A stretch of 64,000 nucleotides of DNA, from NCBI GenBank assembly GCA_000156115.1, contig DS995276.1:3084178-3148177 (forward strand), read 5' to 3'. A model generated the notes under the pieces. It searched no databases, was not told the origin of the DNA, and saw only the letters and a list, made by a program, of their open reading frames with translations. This document shows positions 1-7,036 of this stretch, in pieces. Each line of letters begins with the position of its first letter. The stretch's first letter is position 1. The stretch comes from Rhodobacteraceae bacterium HTCC2083 (GTDB lineage Bacteria; Pseudomonadota; Alphaproteobacteria; Rhodobacterales; Rhodobacteraceae). The translations under genes were made by a program, and so were the position numbers.

Positions 1-1125
1 GGTCAGGATTTCCGCGGCGACCCTGCGTCCGCGATGCTCGAAGTGCTTGATCCCGAGCAAAATGGTACATTTGTGGATCACTATCTTGAGGTGGAATATG
101 ACCTCTCGAACGTGATGTTCCTGACGACCTCAAACTCTTACAACATGCCGGGTCCTTTGCTCGATCGCATGGAGATTATCCCGCTTGCGGGTTACACAGA
201 AGACGAGAAATGTCAGATCGCGAAACAACATTTGCTGTCCAAGCAGGTTAAAAACCATGGCTTGAAAGCGGATGAGTTCACGTTATCCGACGAGGCGTTG
301 CGCGAGATGGTGCGCGTTTATACGCGTGAAGCTGGCGTTCGTAATCTTGAGCGCGAAATCGCCAAAGTTGCGCGTAAAGTTGTGACCAAGATTGTCAAAG
401 GCGAGGAAACCCACGTTACGGTGACGCCCGAGAACCTCGACGACTATCTGGGTGTCAAAAAGTATCGTTACGGTTTGGCCGAGCAAGAGGATCAAGTCGG
501 GGTTGTTACTGGTCTCGCCTACACGTCTGTTGGCGGAGAATTGTTGAATATCGAAGCGCTGCGTCTTCCGGGCAAAGGTCGTATGAAAACGACGGGTAAG
601 CTTGGCGATGTGATGAAAGAAAGCATCGATGCAGCAAGTTCTTATGTACGCTCTATCGCGCCACAAATAGGGGTGAAGCCTCCTAAGTTTGAAAAGTGGG
701 ATATCCACGTGCACGTGCCGGAGGGGGCAACGCCGAAAGATGGGCCATCCGCCGGATTGGCGATGGTCACGTCGATCGTCTCAGTTCTAAGGGGCATCCC
801 CATCCGCAAGGATATCGCGATGACGGGAGAGGTGACATTGCGCGGCAATGCTTTGCCGATTGGCGGTCTTAAGGAAAAGCTACTAGCGGCTTTGCGTGGT
901 GGCATCACGACGGTTCTTATTCCTGAAGAGAATGAAAAGGATCTGCGCGATATCCCCGATAACGTCAAAGAAGGCTTGGAAATTATTCCGGTCAGCCACG
1001 TCAGCGACGTGTTACGTCATGCTTTGATCGCGGTTCCAGAACCTGTGGAGTGGGATGAAGTCGCGGAAGAAGCGGCGGCAGCGGCACTAAGAGTCGGCGA
1101 GGGCGCACGCAAGGTTGCTCACTGA
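1..1125 (+). CDS. lon: ATP-dependent protease Lon, C-terminal part (5' end outside window)
   Basis: Lon is a cytoplasmic ATP-dependent serine protease that degrades misfolded and regulatory proteins. The frame is open from base 1, so the window holds the last ~374 codons of a protein normally near 800 residues. The first residues fit the conserved Lon stretch [16 protein letters not shown] of the AAA+ module. The C-terminal protease domain carries the catalytic dyad: Ser in DGPSAG (codon 748-750) and Lys in [10 protein letters not shown] (codon 871-873). A hairpin terminator follows. Family identity is certain; only the 5' boundary is missing. Confidence 0.97.
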   Translation, partial: GQDFRGDPASAMLEVLDPEQNGTFVDHYLEVEYDLSNVMFLTTSNSYNMPGPLLDRMEIIPLAGYTEDEKCQIAKQHLLSKQVKNHGLKADEFTLSDEALREMVRVYTREAGVRNLEREIAKVARKVVTKIVKGEETHVTVTPENLDDYLGVKKYRYGLAEQEDQVGVVTGLAYTSVGGELLNIEALRLPGKGRMKTTGKLGDVMKESIDAASSYVRSIAPQIGVKPPKFEKWDIHVHVPEGATPKDGPSAGLAMVTSIVSVLRGIPIRKDIAMTGEVTLRGNALPIGGLKEKLLAALRGGITTVLIPEENEKDLRDIPDNVKEGLEIIPVSHVSDVLRHALIAVPEPVEWDEVAEEAAAAALRVGEGARKVAH

Positions 1126-1148
1126 CCTACCTAGCTAAGATTACATAG

Positions 1149-1184
1149 AAAAGGCGGCCCTTGATATTCAACGCCGCCTTTTTT
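1149..1184 (+). terminator. Rho-independent terminator after lon
   Basis: The stem AAGGCGG (1151-1157) pairs with CCGCCTT (1174-1180) and is followed by a run of T. It lies 24 nt after the lon stop and probably ends the lon transcript. It could also serve the small convergent gene beginning at 1405. Confidence 0.8.
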
Positions 1185-1210
1185 GCAATTGGTCGTTGTG
1201 GAATATTTGA

Positions 1211-1405
1211 TCAGTTGCTCATAGCCGCCGAGAAAAGCAACAGAGCCATCATTGCAACCATTGTTGTGCCAGAGCTTGAGTTCCCTGCTTTTGCATCCTC
1301 AATAATGAGGTCTTGATGCAAAATAGGATCGGAAAGATTGCCTGTTACGGCAAAAGAACCGCTAGATAGTGTAAGCGCGAAGACCGCTGCTGCTAGATAT
1401 TTCAT
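1211..1405 (-). CDS. Small secreted or membrane peptide of unknown function (64 aa)
   Basis: I chose the internal ATG at 1405 because it begins a clean signal peptide: MKYLAAAVFALTLSSGSFA, with a cut expected after residue 19. The mature part is short and acidic (DPILHQDLIIEDAKAG), then has a Ser/Gly stretch (NSSSGTT) and a C-terminal hydrophobic segment MVAMMALLLFSAA. I recall similar tiny peptides (signal peptide, acidic middle, SSSG, hydrophobic tail) in roseobacter genomes, but no function is known to me. The gene is isolated, lies convergent to lon, and has no partner on its strand. Confidence 0.6.
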   Translation of the reverse strand: MKYLAAAVFALTLSSGSFAVTGNLSDPILHQDLIIEDAKAGNSSSGTTMVAMMALLLFSAAMSN

Positions 1406-1529
1406 GATACCCACAATTGTTGTGTGCCTGCAAAGTGCCAAGCTAAATCGGTTAGGTCAAGGAAACGGGTGGTAGAATGGTATGGTTTTTGCTACTCTGT
1501 TTTCAAAACAAGGGCAAAGGGCAGGAATA

Positions 1530-1970
1530 ATGGCTAAAAGCGCTACATCGAAAACAACAACCACAGGGGGCAATGTGGCCTCGAAATTGGTTAAAGCGAA
1601 AAGCATTGCCAAAACGAGCAAGGCCGCGGCAGCAAAGTCAGCGGTTTCTGCACAGCCTAAGCCAGTGGTTGTGACTGAGAAAACGCCCGTCGTTTCTGAT
1701 CCTGCGCTCAAGAAAAAAGAATTGATCGAGATCGTCACAGAACGCTCCGGCATCAAAAAGAAAGATGCCAAGCCGGTCATCGAGGCTATGCTTGCAGTAC
1801 TTGGACAGACTTTAGCGGAAGGCCGCGAAATGAATTTGCAGCCTTTGGGCAAAGTCAGGATTAACCGCGCGAAAGATGTTCAGGGCGGTAAAGTGCTGAT
1901 CACCAAGATTCGCCAAAGTAACCGCGTGCCAAAACCCTCGGCCGATCCTGCGGCTAAGGCTGCTGAGTGA
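1530..1970 (+). CDS. HU/IHF-family nucleoid DNA-binding protein with basic N-terminal tail
   Basis: This is a histone-like nucleoid protein. The HU fold is seen from about residue 68 to 140: KKKELIEIVTERSGIKKKDA (helices 1-2), then the arm region around LGKVRINRAK. It is preceded by a ~60-residue Lys/Ala/Ser/Thr-rich tail, so at 146 aa it is longer than classical 90-aa HU. The ATG at 1530 is preferred over 1482 because AGGA stands just upstream and the earlier codons add an unrelated stretch. HU downstream of lon is a familiar alphaproteobacterial arrangement. The tail recalls tailed HU variants that bind DNA nonspecifically; that part is inference. Confidence 0.88.
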   Translation: MAKSATSKTTTTGGNVASKLVKAKSIAKTSKAAAAKSAVSAQPKPVVVTEKTPVVSDPALKKKELIEIVTERSGIKKKDAKPVIEAMLAVLGQTLAEGREMNLQPLGKVRINRAKDVQGGKVLITKIRQSNRVPKPSADPAAKAAE

Positions 1971-2053
1971 GGCTGCGCTCAGGCAGTATTTTCTTTATTC
2001 TAAGGCACAACTTGGCTTAAACCGTTGTAGATTTTTCTTCAACGCGGTGCACC

Positions 2054-2635
2054 ATGACTTATCCCACGATTTTTCTTTTACGCCATGGGCAAACTGAGTG
2101 GAATATCGCCGCGCGTTTGCAAGGAACTCTGGATTCTGCTTTGACAGAAAAGGGTCGCTTGCAGGCCCTTCGTCAAGGCACGTTGCTTGACAGCTGTCTC
2201 TCGCAATACCCTGATATGTCAGTCTTAAGCAGCCCCCAAGGACGTGCGCTAATGACGGCTAAGATTGTGAGTGAGGGTAATAATTTATCAATTAATCAAG
2301 ATGTTAGGCTGCGAGAAATCAGTGCAGGATCTTGGGATGGCGCGTATTTGGATGATATCGAACGTAACCATGGCCATCTCTTCGAACAAGCGCGCAATGC
2401 GTTTGAATTGATGTTTCTCGCTCCAGATGGTGAAGGCGAGACCTCTGTGCTCGCAAGATGTCGCGCTGTTTTGGCCGACCAGAAGAAACCGGTGATTTTG
2501 GTAACGCATGGTGCGACGCTTTGCGTTTTGCGCGGTCTTTTGCGTGGAATGCAGTTCGAAGAAATGCTCAATTTGGATCACGAGCAGGGCTGTATTTATC
2601 AGATCAAAGCCGGTGTCGAAACGATCTTGCGATAA
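2054..2635 (+). CDS. Histidine phosphatase family protein (phosphoglycerate mutase-like)
   Basis: This is a 193-aa single-domain enzyme of the histidine phosphatase superfamily. The signature LLRHGQTEWN places the phospho-accepting histidine at residue 11 next to Arg10. The acid region is REISAGSWDG and the second histidine lies in VTHGATLCVLRG, so the catalytic set looks complete. Family members dephosphorylate sugar phosphates, nucleotides or cobalamin intermediates. Nothing nearby points to a particular substrate (no cobalamin or glycolysis genes), so I give no gene name. It sits alone between the HU gene and the tRNA cluster. Confidence 0.88.
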   Translation: MTYPTIFLLRHGQTEWNIAARLQGTLDSALTEKGRLQALRQGTLLDSCLSQYPDMSVLSSPQGRALMTAKIVSEGNNLSINQDVRLREISAGSWDGAYLDDIERNHGHLFEQARNAFELMFLAPDGEGETSVLARCRAVLADQKKPVILVTHGATLCVLRGLLRGMQFEEMLNLDHEQGCIYQIKAGVETILR

Positions 2636-2698
2636 ACTTAAAAAAGCATGATTTTTGAGTTGCGCGAGGGAAAATAACTCTCTAAACGACACCTCATC

Positions 2699-2774
2699 GG
2701 GTGATTAGCTCAGTTGGTAGAGCGCTTCCTTTACACGGAAGATGTCGGGAGTTCGAGCCTCTCATCACCCACCA
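2699..2774 (+). tRNA. tRNA-Val (anticodon TAC)
   Basis: A 76-nt cloverleaf. The acceptor GGGTGAT pairs with ATCACCC, the D-arm is GCTC/GAGC, the anticodon stem CTTCC/GGAAG holds loop TTTACAC (anticodon TAC), and the T-arm is GGGAG/CTCTC. CCA is encoded. Confidence 0.97.
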
Positions 2775-2798
2775 TTCAGGCAACTGAATGAGCAGTGA

Positions 2799-2875
2799 GC
2801 GGTTGTAGCTCAGTTGGTTAGAGTACCGGCCTGTCACGCCGGGGGTCGCGGGTTCGAGTCCCGTCAACCGCGCCA
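2799..2875 (+). tRNA. tRNA-Asp (anticodon GTC), copy 1
   Basis: A 77-nt cloverleaf. The acceptor GCGGTTG pairs with CAACCGC, the anticodon loop CTGTCAC gives GTC, and CCA is encoded. It is identical to the second copy at 3037-3113. It lies 24 nt after tRNA-Val, so the two are probably co-transcribed. Confidence 0.97.
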
Positions 2876-2888
2876 CCGCTGCTTGAAG

Positions 2889-2911
2889 GGCTCCCTACGG
2901 GGAGCCTTTTT
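2889..2911 (+). terminator. Rho-independent terminator after tRNA-Asp copy 1
   Basis: A perfect 7-bp stem GGCTCCC/GGGAGCC (2889-2895, 2900-2906) with loop TACG is followed by five T. It ends the tRNA-Val/tRNA-Asp transcript before the second tRNA-Asp. Confidence 0.88.
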
Positions 2912-3036
2912 CATTTCCAAGAATTTGCAGTGGGTGCGATTTTTTGTCGAAAAATCGGGCACTTCGAATAAATCGGCGTGCATAAGGGGAAGCCGCTTGA
3001 CGACGTTGCAAAGCTCACTTATGCCGCCATTCATGC

Positions 3037-3113
3037 GCGGTTGTAGCTCAGTTGGTTAGAGTACCGGCCTGTCACGCCGGGGGTCGCGGGTTCGAGTCCC
3101 GTCAACCGCGCCA
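3037..3113 (+). tRNA. tRNA-Asp (anticodon GTC), copy 2; left edge of an island
   Basis: The 77 nt are identical to copy 1. Its 3' end (3097-3113) is repeated exactly at 7014-7030, as expected when an element has integrated into the 3' end of a tRNA gene. The tRNA itself is intact. Confidence 0.97.
3097..3113. repeat. Putative attL: 17-bp direct repeat within tRNA-Asp 3' end
   Basis: The sequence TCCCGTCAACCGCGCCA recurs in the same orientation at 7014-7030. The pair brackets about 3.9 kb of atypical, decayed DNA. No integrase gene is visible between them. Confidence 0.65.
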
Positions 3114-3227
3114 TCTTCTCCTTGATTCTCCCATAAAAACATAGACTACAAGAGTAAATCACAGCTACAGGTGGATTTAAGGGTGTGTTTTGTCAAAAAC
3201 TGACAGGAATGCGTCAAGAACGAACAG

Positions 3228-3893
3228 TCAGGCGGAGTGTGAAATTGCCCCAAGCCCTGCCTTGTCTTTGAACGTAATCAATCCGCGCGATTGCTCGATC
3301 AACTCGCGTTTTTGAAAGTCATTCAGTACCCGCGAGATCACCTCCCGTGCAGTCCCAAGCTCGCTTGCGAGATCTTGGTGCGTCGCACGCACTTCTTTCA
3401 GCCCATCGCCAAGCATCAAAAGCCGCTCAGCCAACCGTACGTCAATACGATTGAAGGCTACGTCATCCACGACACGTAACATATCGATTAATCGTCGGGA
3501 GTACGCCGCAAATACAAAACTCCGAAACGCGTCTTCCTCTGCTGAAAGTCGGTCAAAAGCTGGTTTGGGCAGTACCACAACAGTAACATCAGTTTCTGCG
3601 ACGCCCTCTGCATTGTACGCTTCTTCCGCCATCATACAGGCCGTTGTCTAAACACAGCTTTCGCCAGCATCCACACGGTATAGCACAATTTCCCGCCCAG
3701 CATCCGACGTTTGGGATATGCGGATTCGACCATTATAAAGAAAGAACAGGCTGTCGGGGATATTCATCGGGCCAAATATCTGATTCCCCTTTTTCATATG
3801 GATAATACGAGCGGATTTGTTCAAACGCTTCCGCACATCCAATGGGAGCGCAGCCGTCCCTTTAAATCTTTCGGTCCAATCTAAGATGGTCAT
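3228..3893 (-). pseudogene. Crp/Fnr-family transcriptional regulator interrupted by an in-frame TAG
   Basis: The cyclic-nucleotide-binding-like fold (about residues 1-120) and the C-terminal winged helix are in one frame, split by a single TAG at 3648-3650. The 5' part ends DAGESCV; the next in-frame codons read TTAC and then MMAEEAYNAEG, which is the normal family sequence. No base is missing, so one substitution (for example TTG to TAG) explains it. The recognition helix has E-V-I-S-R, the ExxSR pattern of FNR-type HTHs, but the N-terminus lacks the FNR cysteine cluster, as in Dnr/NnrR-type sensors. The 5' ATG overlaps the Rrf2 stop by 4 nt (ATGA). An internal ATG at 3635 could yield a DNA-binding fragment. 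Confidence 0.8.
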
Positions 3894-4360
3894 TTTGCAC
3901 TCCGGACAGGGGCAACGATACCCTCCTCTAACGGCGCTATCCGCGCCGATAGAACACTACGGTTTGATGCGATATCGGCTAGCGTCAAGTCGTCGAGGAC
4001 AGCCATGAACGCACGCGTCGCTTCTTGCAAAGAGCGTGACAGTTTGCAGATGCCAATCAGCGGACAGGTATTATTCTCCAGATTGAAACACTCGACCAAG
4101 TTCAAGGGACCTTCTGTCAGACGAACGACATCGCCGACAACGATTTCCTCAGCTGGCTTTGCCAAACGAAAGCCTCCGCCACGTCCACGTTGCGTCACAA
4201 TGTAACCTGCTTGGCCCAGCTCATGCACGATCTTCATGATATGCGGGCAGGCAACTCCATGGACACGTACCACGTCGTCCACCCGAACCAATTCTGGGGC
4301 CTTCAGGGCAGCCAACTGCAAAGAGCGCATAGCGAAATCGGTATATGATGTGAGTTTCAT
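3890..4360 (-). CDS. Rrf2-family transcriptional regulator, NsrR-like (putative NO sensor)
   Basis: A 156-aa Rrf2 protein. It has an N-terminal winged helix (MKLTSYTDFAMRSLQ, then RGRGGGFRLAKPAEEI), a dimer helix, and Cys91, Cys99 and Cys105 (C-x7-C-x5-C), which can ligate an Fe-S cluster. The stretches VGDVVR, LNLVEC and LTLADI resemble NsrR, which binds NO through its cluster and derepresses nitrosative-stress genes. RirA has the same cysteine spacing, so an iron-sensing role is the alternative. A GGAGG ribosome site stands before ATG 4360. It is first in a two-gene unit with the broken Crp/Fnr gene, 4-nt overlap, inside the island. Confidence 0.8.
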   Translation of the reverse strand: MKLTSYTDFAMRSLQLAALKAPELVRVDDVVRVHGVACPHIMKIVHELGQAGYIVTQRGRGGGFRLAKPAEEIVVGDVVRLTEGPLNLVECFNLENNTCPLIGICKLSRSLQEATRAFMAVLDDLTLADIASNRSVLSARIAPLEEGIVAPVRSAK

Positions 4361-4378
4361 AGGGCCTCCTTCTATTAA

Positions 4379-4406
4379 ATTATATTCATTTTAGACCTTT
4401 TCTTAA
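4379..4406 (-). promoter_or_regulatory. Promoter of the nsrR-like gene
   Basis: On the minus strand a perfect TATAAT (plus 4379-4384) lies 16 nt from TTAAGA (plus 4401-4406), about 20 nt upstream of the start codon. It is unusually consensus-like for this GC-rich genome. Confidence 0.5.
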
Positions 4407-4411
4407 GATGG

Positions 4412-4424
4412 GTGACATTGTCAC
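4412..4424. promoter_or_regulatory. Inverted repeat GTGAC-ATT-GTCAC upstream of the nsrR-like promoter
   Basis: Perfect 5-bp arms lie 5 bp upstream of the -35 box. The position suggests an activator or repressor site. It does not match the usual NsrR box, so the cognate regulator is unknown. Confidence 0.4.
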
Positions 4425-4591
4425 TGAAGATAGCACAGGCATCACTTACGTGAGATTCAGGCAATAACAGGGTGAGGGCAACAGCTAATGGCATTTCAGC
4501 TCAACGCGAAGGTTCCATGGCTTAACGTCTTCAGTGCAAAAATTGGGCACCTCAACCTGAGCAGCCCCACTTGAGTGGTCCAATTTGAAAG

Positions 4592-5446
4592 TTAGTGCAT
4601 GATTGGCCTTTGGTCCATCGGGATGATGGCCTCTGGCGCGGGCGGGCGGTAGCCCAATGCACTGTGTGGTCGCTTGGTGTTGTAATGGTTCCTCCATCTT
4701 TCAATGATGATTTGGGCTTCTCGGAGCGAGTAGAAGATTTCACCGTTCAGCAACTCGTCTCGCATTCTCCCGTTGAAGCTTTCGCAGTATCCGTTCTCCC
4801 AGGGTGATCCAGGTTCTATATAAGCCGTCTTGGCTCCCACGGCTTTGATCCAATCTCTGACGGCCTCAGCAATGAACTCCGGGCCATTATCCGACCGAAT
4901 GTAGGCTGGCACGCCCCGCAGGATGAACAGATCTGTCAGCGCGTCGACGACTTTGGTCGAGTTCAGCTTTCGTTTCACTCGGATCGCCAGACATTCTCGG
5001 CTATGCTCGTCCAAGATGTTAAGCGTCCGGAACGCCCTGCCATCGTCAGTTCGGTGATGAACGAAGTCGTATGACCAGACATGATTGCGATACTCGGGAC
5101 GTAAACGGACACATGATCCGTCATTCAGCCAGAGCCGTCCTTTCTTTGGTTGCTTCATTGGCACTTTAAGCCCCTCACGTCGCCATAGGCGTTCGACACG
5201 CTTGTCATTAACCTGCCAACCCGCGTCTCTTAGCAGGGCTGCAACCCGACGATAGCCATATCGGCCGTACTGGCGTGTGAACTCGATCATGTCCGCAACC
5301 AAGCGTTCTTCGTCAGCACGCCCTTGTGGCAACCGCCGCTGCGTGGATCGGTGTTGGCCTAATACACGGCAGACACGACGCTCAGAAACTTTGAACTGAC
5401 TACGAACGTGATTGATGCAGGCACGCCTGCGCGAGGGGCTTAGAAG
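4592..5446 (-). CDS. IS3-family transposase OrfB (DDE integrase), expressed by -1 frameshift
   Basis: This is the catalytic half of the transposase. DDE residues are visible: Asp in WSYDFVHH, Asp in RSDNGPEF and Glu in [14 protein letters not shown], followed by the HTH_21/rve-type C-terminus [15 protein letters not shown]. There is no ribosome-binding site or ATG at the true beginning. The coding frame starts at the slippery heptamer and runs through a stretch beginning [14 protein letters not shown] before the first internal ATG at 5332. The frame is intact from heptamer to stop, so the element may still be active. Confidence 0.92.
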   Translation of the reverse strand, partial: LLSPSRRRACINHVRSQFKVSERRVCRVLGQHRSTQRRLPQGRADEERLVADMIEFTRQYGRYGYRRVAALLRDAGWQVNDKRVERLWRREGLKVPMKQPKKGRLWLNDGSCVRLRPEYRNHVWSYDFVHHRTDDGRAFRTLNILDEHSRECLAIRVKRKLNSTKVVDALTDLFILRGVPAYIRSDNGPEFIAEAVRDWIKAVGAKTAYIEPGSPWENGYCESFNGRMRDELLNGEIFYSLREAQIIIERWRNHYNTKRPHSALGYRPPAPEAIIPMDQRPIMH

Positions 5447-5718
5447 TTTCCCGATGCGGCCTCCCTTAAGATCAACTTATCCAGCGTCAGGTCGGAAACT
5501 GCACGCCGAAGACGTTCGTTCTCTTTCTGAAGGCGCTTTAATTCCTTGAGTTGTTCCGTGCCCATTCCGCCATACTTCTTCTTCCAGCGATAATAGGTTT
5601 GTTCAGTCACACTGATCTGTCTGATTGCGTCAATCCGAGGCATGCCTTGCCCCATCAGAACTTCAACCTGCCGTAACTTCACGACAATCTCTTCGGGCTT
5701 TGGTCTCTTAATGGCCAT
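5440..5718 (-). CDS. IS3-family transposase OrfA (HTH protein)
   Basis: 92 aa. An N-terminal helix-turn-helix of the transposase-8 type ([31 protein letters not shown]) binds the IS ends. A leucine-zipper-like C-terminus follows ([18 protein letters not shown]). It stops two codons after the slippery heptamer, the layout expected for an OrfAB fusion made by -1 frameshifting. OrfA alone normally represses transposition. Confidence 0.92.
   Translation of the reverse strand: MAIKRPKPEEIVVKLRQVEVLMGQGMPRIDAIRQISVTEQTYYRWKKKYGGMGTEQLKELKRLQKENERLRRAVSDLTLDKLILREAASGNF
5446..5452 (-). promoter_or_regulatory. Programmed -1 frameshift site GGGAAAC in the IS
   Basis: In OrfA frame the codons read TCG GGA AAC TTC TAA, so G GGA AAC is a canonical X XXY YYZ heptamer six bases before the OrfA stop. 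A -1 slip gives GGG AAA CTT and opens OrfB. Confidence 0.75.
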
Positions 5719-5775
5719 CTCAGGTCCTCCGCTTTCCTAACTATAGGGGCGGACCACTTCAAAGGGGGAGGCTCA

Positions 5776-6540
5776 GGCCAGGTCGTTTTTGGTGCTGATC
5801 TCTGGTTAAGTGAACCCGTTAATATTGGAGCATTTGTCGGCTACGGACAGTACTCGATGGATGGGCATTGGTCTTCTACCAACTCGCTGGTTTTTTCGTC
5901 GAAAGCCTATCATGTTGGTGCTTATGGCAGCTACGATGTTCCCAACTGGTCCCTCAAAGGCATGGCCGGGTATTCTTGGGCCAAAACAAAAGCCGCACGC
6001 GAAGCCGTTACGGGTGCCGGGTCAAATATCCATGATGCCGATTACGACAGTGGCACTCTTCAAGTGGCGGTTCGTGCTGAATATACCAATTTTCCAACTA
6101 TTTGGTCTTGGAGTGTATCACCAGAAGTTGGCCTTGGGTACGCGCGTTACGAACAAGGATCCTTCACTGAAAGTGGCCCGAATAGTTCCGCGTTTACAAT
6201 CCAGAATGCAGTGGCAGAGAGCCTTATTGGAAGCATTGGTCTAAATCTGACAGGCCCCGCGTTCGGTGGTGGTCTCGAACAGCTTGCTTTTGTTCGCTAT
6301 GAACACGACTTCACTGCAAAGCGAGATAGTGTGCACGAGATAAATGCCGGATTTGCACCTTCACCGGGTATCTCACAATCCTTTGTTGGAACGCACCGTG
6401 GCTCAGACTCTGTTTCGATTGGTCTTGGTCTCAGAAGCGCGCCCGGCGGTTCTGCCAATGTGTCTGCTGGAATTGTGTACACAAAAAACAGCTATGGCGA
6501 TGAAATCGGTGGTGGCCTGCGCATTTCATGGGAGTTTTGA
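5776..6540 (+). pseudogene. Autotransporter outer-membrane beta-barrel, 5' truncated by the IS
   Basis: About 254 codons are open from the IS end, beginning GQVVFGADLWLSE. Alternating amphipathic strands rich in Tyr, Gly and Phe follow (NIGAFVGYGQYSMDGH, AYHVGAYGSYDVPNW), and the chain ends GGLRISWEF with a C-terminal Phe. This is the outer-membrane beta-signal of type V autotransporter barrels. The passenger domain, signal peptide and promoter are absent, so the barrel could not reach the outer membrane. The IS right end abuts the remaining frame directly, consistent with insertion plus deletion. Confidence 0.75.
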
Positions 6541-7013
6541 TAAGAGGGGGGGTAACCTTTATCAATCCACTGAAAGGTGAGGTAGGAGAAAACAGGGAGA
6601 CTTCCCTTGAGATTTTTCAAACAAAGTTGGGAGCCTACTTAAGGTCGGTCCTGATAGCGGGCGTTACTTTGGCCGCGAGCGAAGATGGAAATGGCGTTTT
6701 GCAGGCAGGTCGCAGGGCGTCAAAGGTTAGATGACGCGGTGAAAGCCAAGACTTCCTACCTGTCAGATGAGTTCAAAGAGACCATCAAGGAAGTGTAAGG
6801 TCAAAACAAAGCCAACGAGACACCTCTTGGTAAGCAACAAGGCGCTGTTGATAAGCTAAACCGTGAGCGTGGTGATGGTATCCAAATCAGGTCTCTAGAA
6901 GGGGAGGGTCCAACTCCCTATTGGGCGTATTACGAGAAGGTTTACGGGCGGGTTTTCGCGTTAAGTAACTATCATTTTTTATTTAATAACAAATACTTAG
7001 CCAAAATTTTTGT
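6541..7013. other. Non-coding, AT-richer island debris
   Basis: No intact gene is seen. A 37-codon frame at 6685-6798 ends DDAVKAKTSYLSDEFKETIKEV, and after its stop the same frame still reads like protein (GQNKANETPLGKQQGAVDKL). It is probably the remnant of a helical or coiled-coil protein that I do not recognise. The last 60 bases before the repeat at 7014 are strongly AT-rich. Confidence 0.45.
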
Positions 7014-7030
7014 TCCCGTCAACCGCGCCA
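7014..7030. repeat. Putative attR: 17-bp copy of the tRNA-Asp 3' end
   Basis: The 17 bases TCCCGTCAACCGCGCCA match 3097-3113 exactly and have no tRNA body upstream. It lies 6 bp from the stop of the convergent hydrolase gene, marking where unperturbed chromosome resumes. Confidence 0.65.
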
Positions 7031-7036
7031 CTTTTT

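Larger units (their letters stand above)
4558..5775 (-). mobile_element. IS3-family insertion sequence (about 1.22 kb)
   Basis: The two-frame transposase is flanked by imperfect terminal inverted repeats. The left end reads TGAGC..CCCC..TTGA-GTGGTCC (4558-4581). The right end in reverse complement reads TGAGCCTCCCCCTTTGAAGTGGTCC (5775-5751). Ends of TG..CA and the length of about 1.2 kb fit IS3. The 3-4 bp on either side (AACC left, GGCC right) do not match, so no target duplication is seen. That suggests recombination or an adjacent deletion after insertion. Confidence 0.88.
3097..7030. mobile_element. Decayed genomic island integrated at tRNA-Asp
   Basis: It is bounded by 17-bp direct repeats of the tRNA-Asp 3' end. 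It contains an NsrR-like regulator, an amber-interrupted Crp/Fnr gene, an IS3-family element, a truncated autotransporter barrel and about 0.5 kb of AT-richer non-coding debris. Outside the repeats the DNA returns to dense housekeeping genes. There is no integrase, so it would be an immobile remnant. The alternative is independent accumulation of genes beside a partial tRNA duplication. Confidence 0.6.

Noticed and set aside
2876-3036. Region between the two tRNA-Asp genes as another island remnant
   Set aside because: Only about 160 bp, with a terminator and no gene. A simple tRNA duplication is enough.
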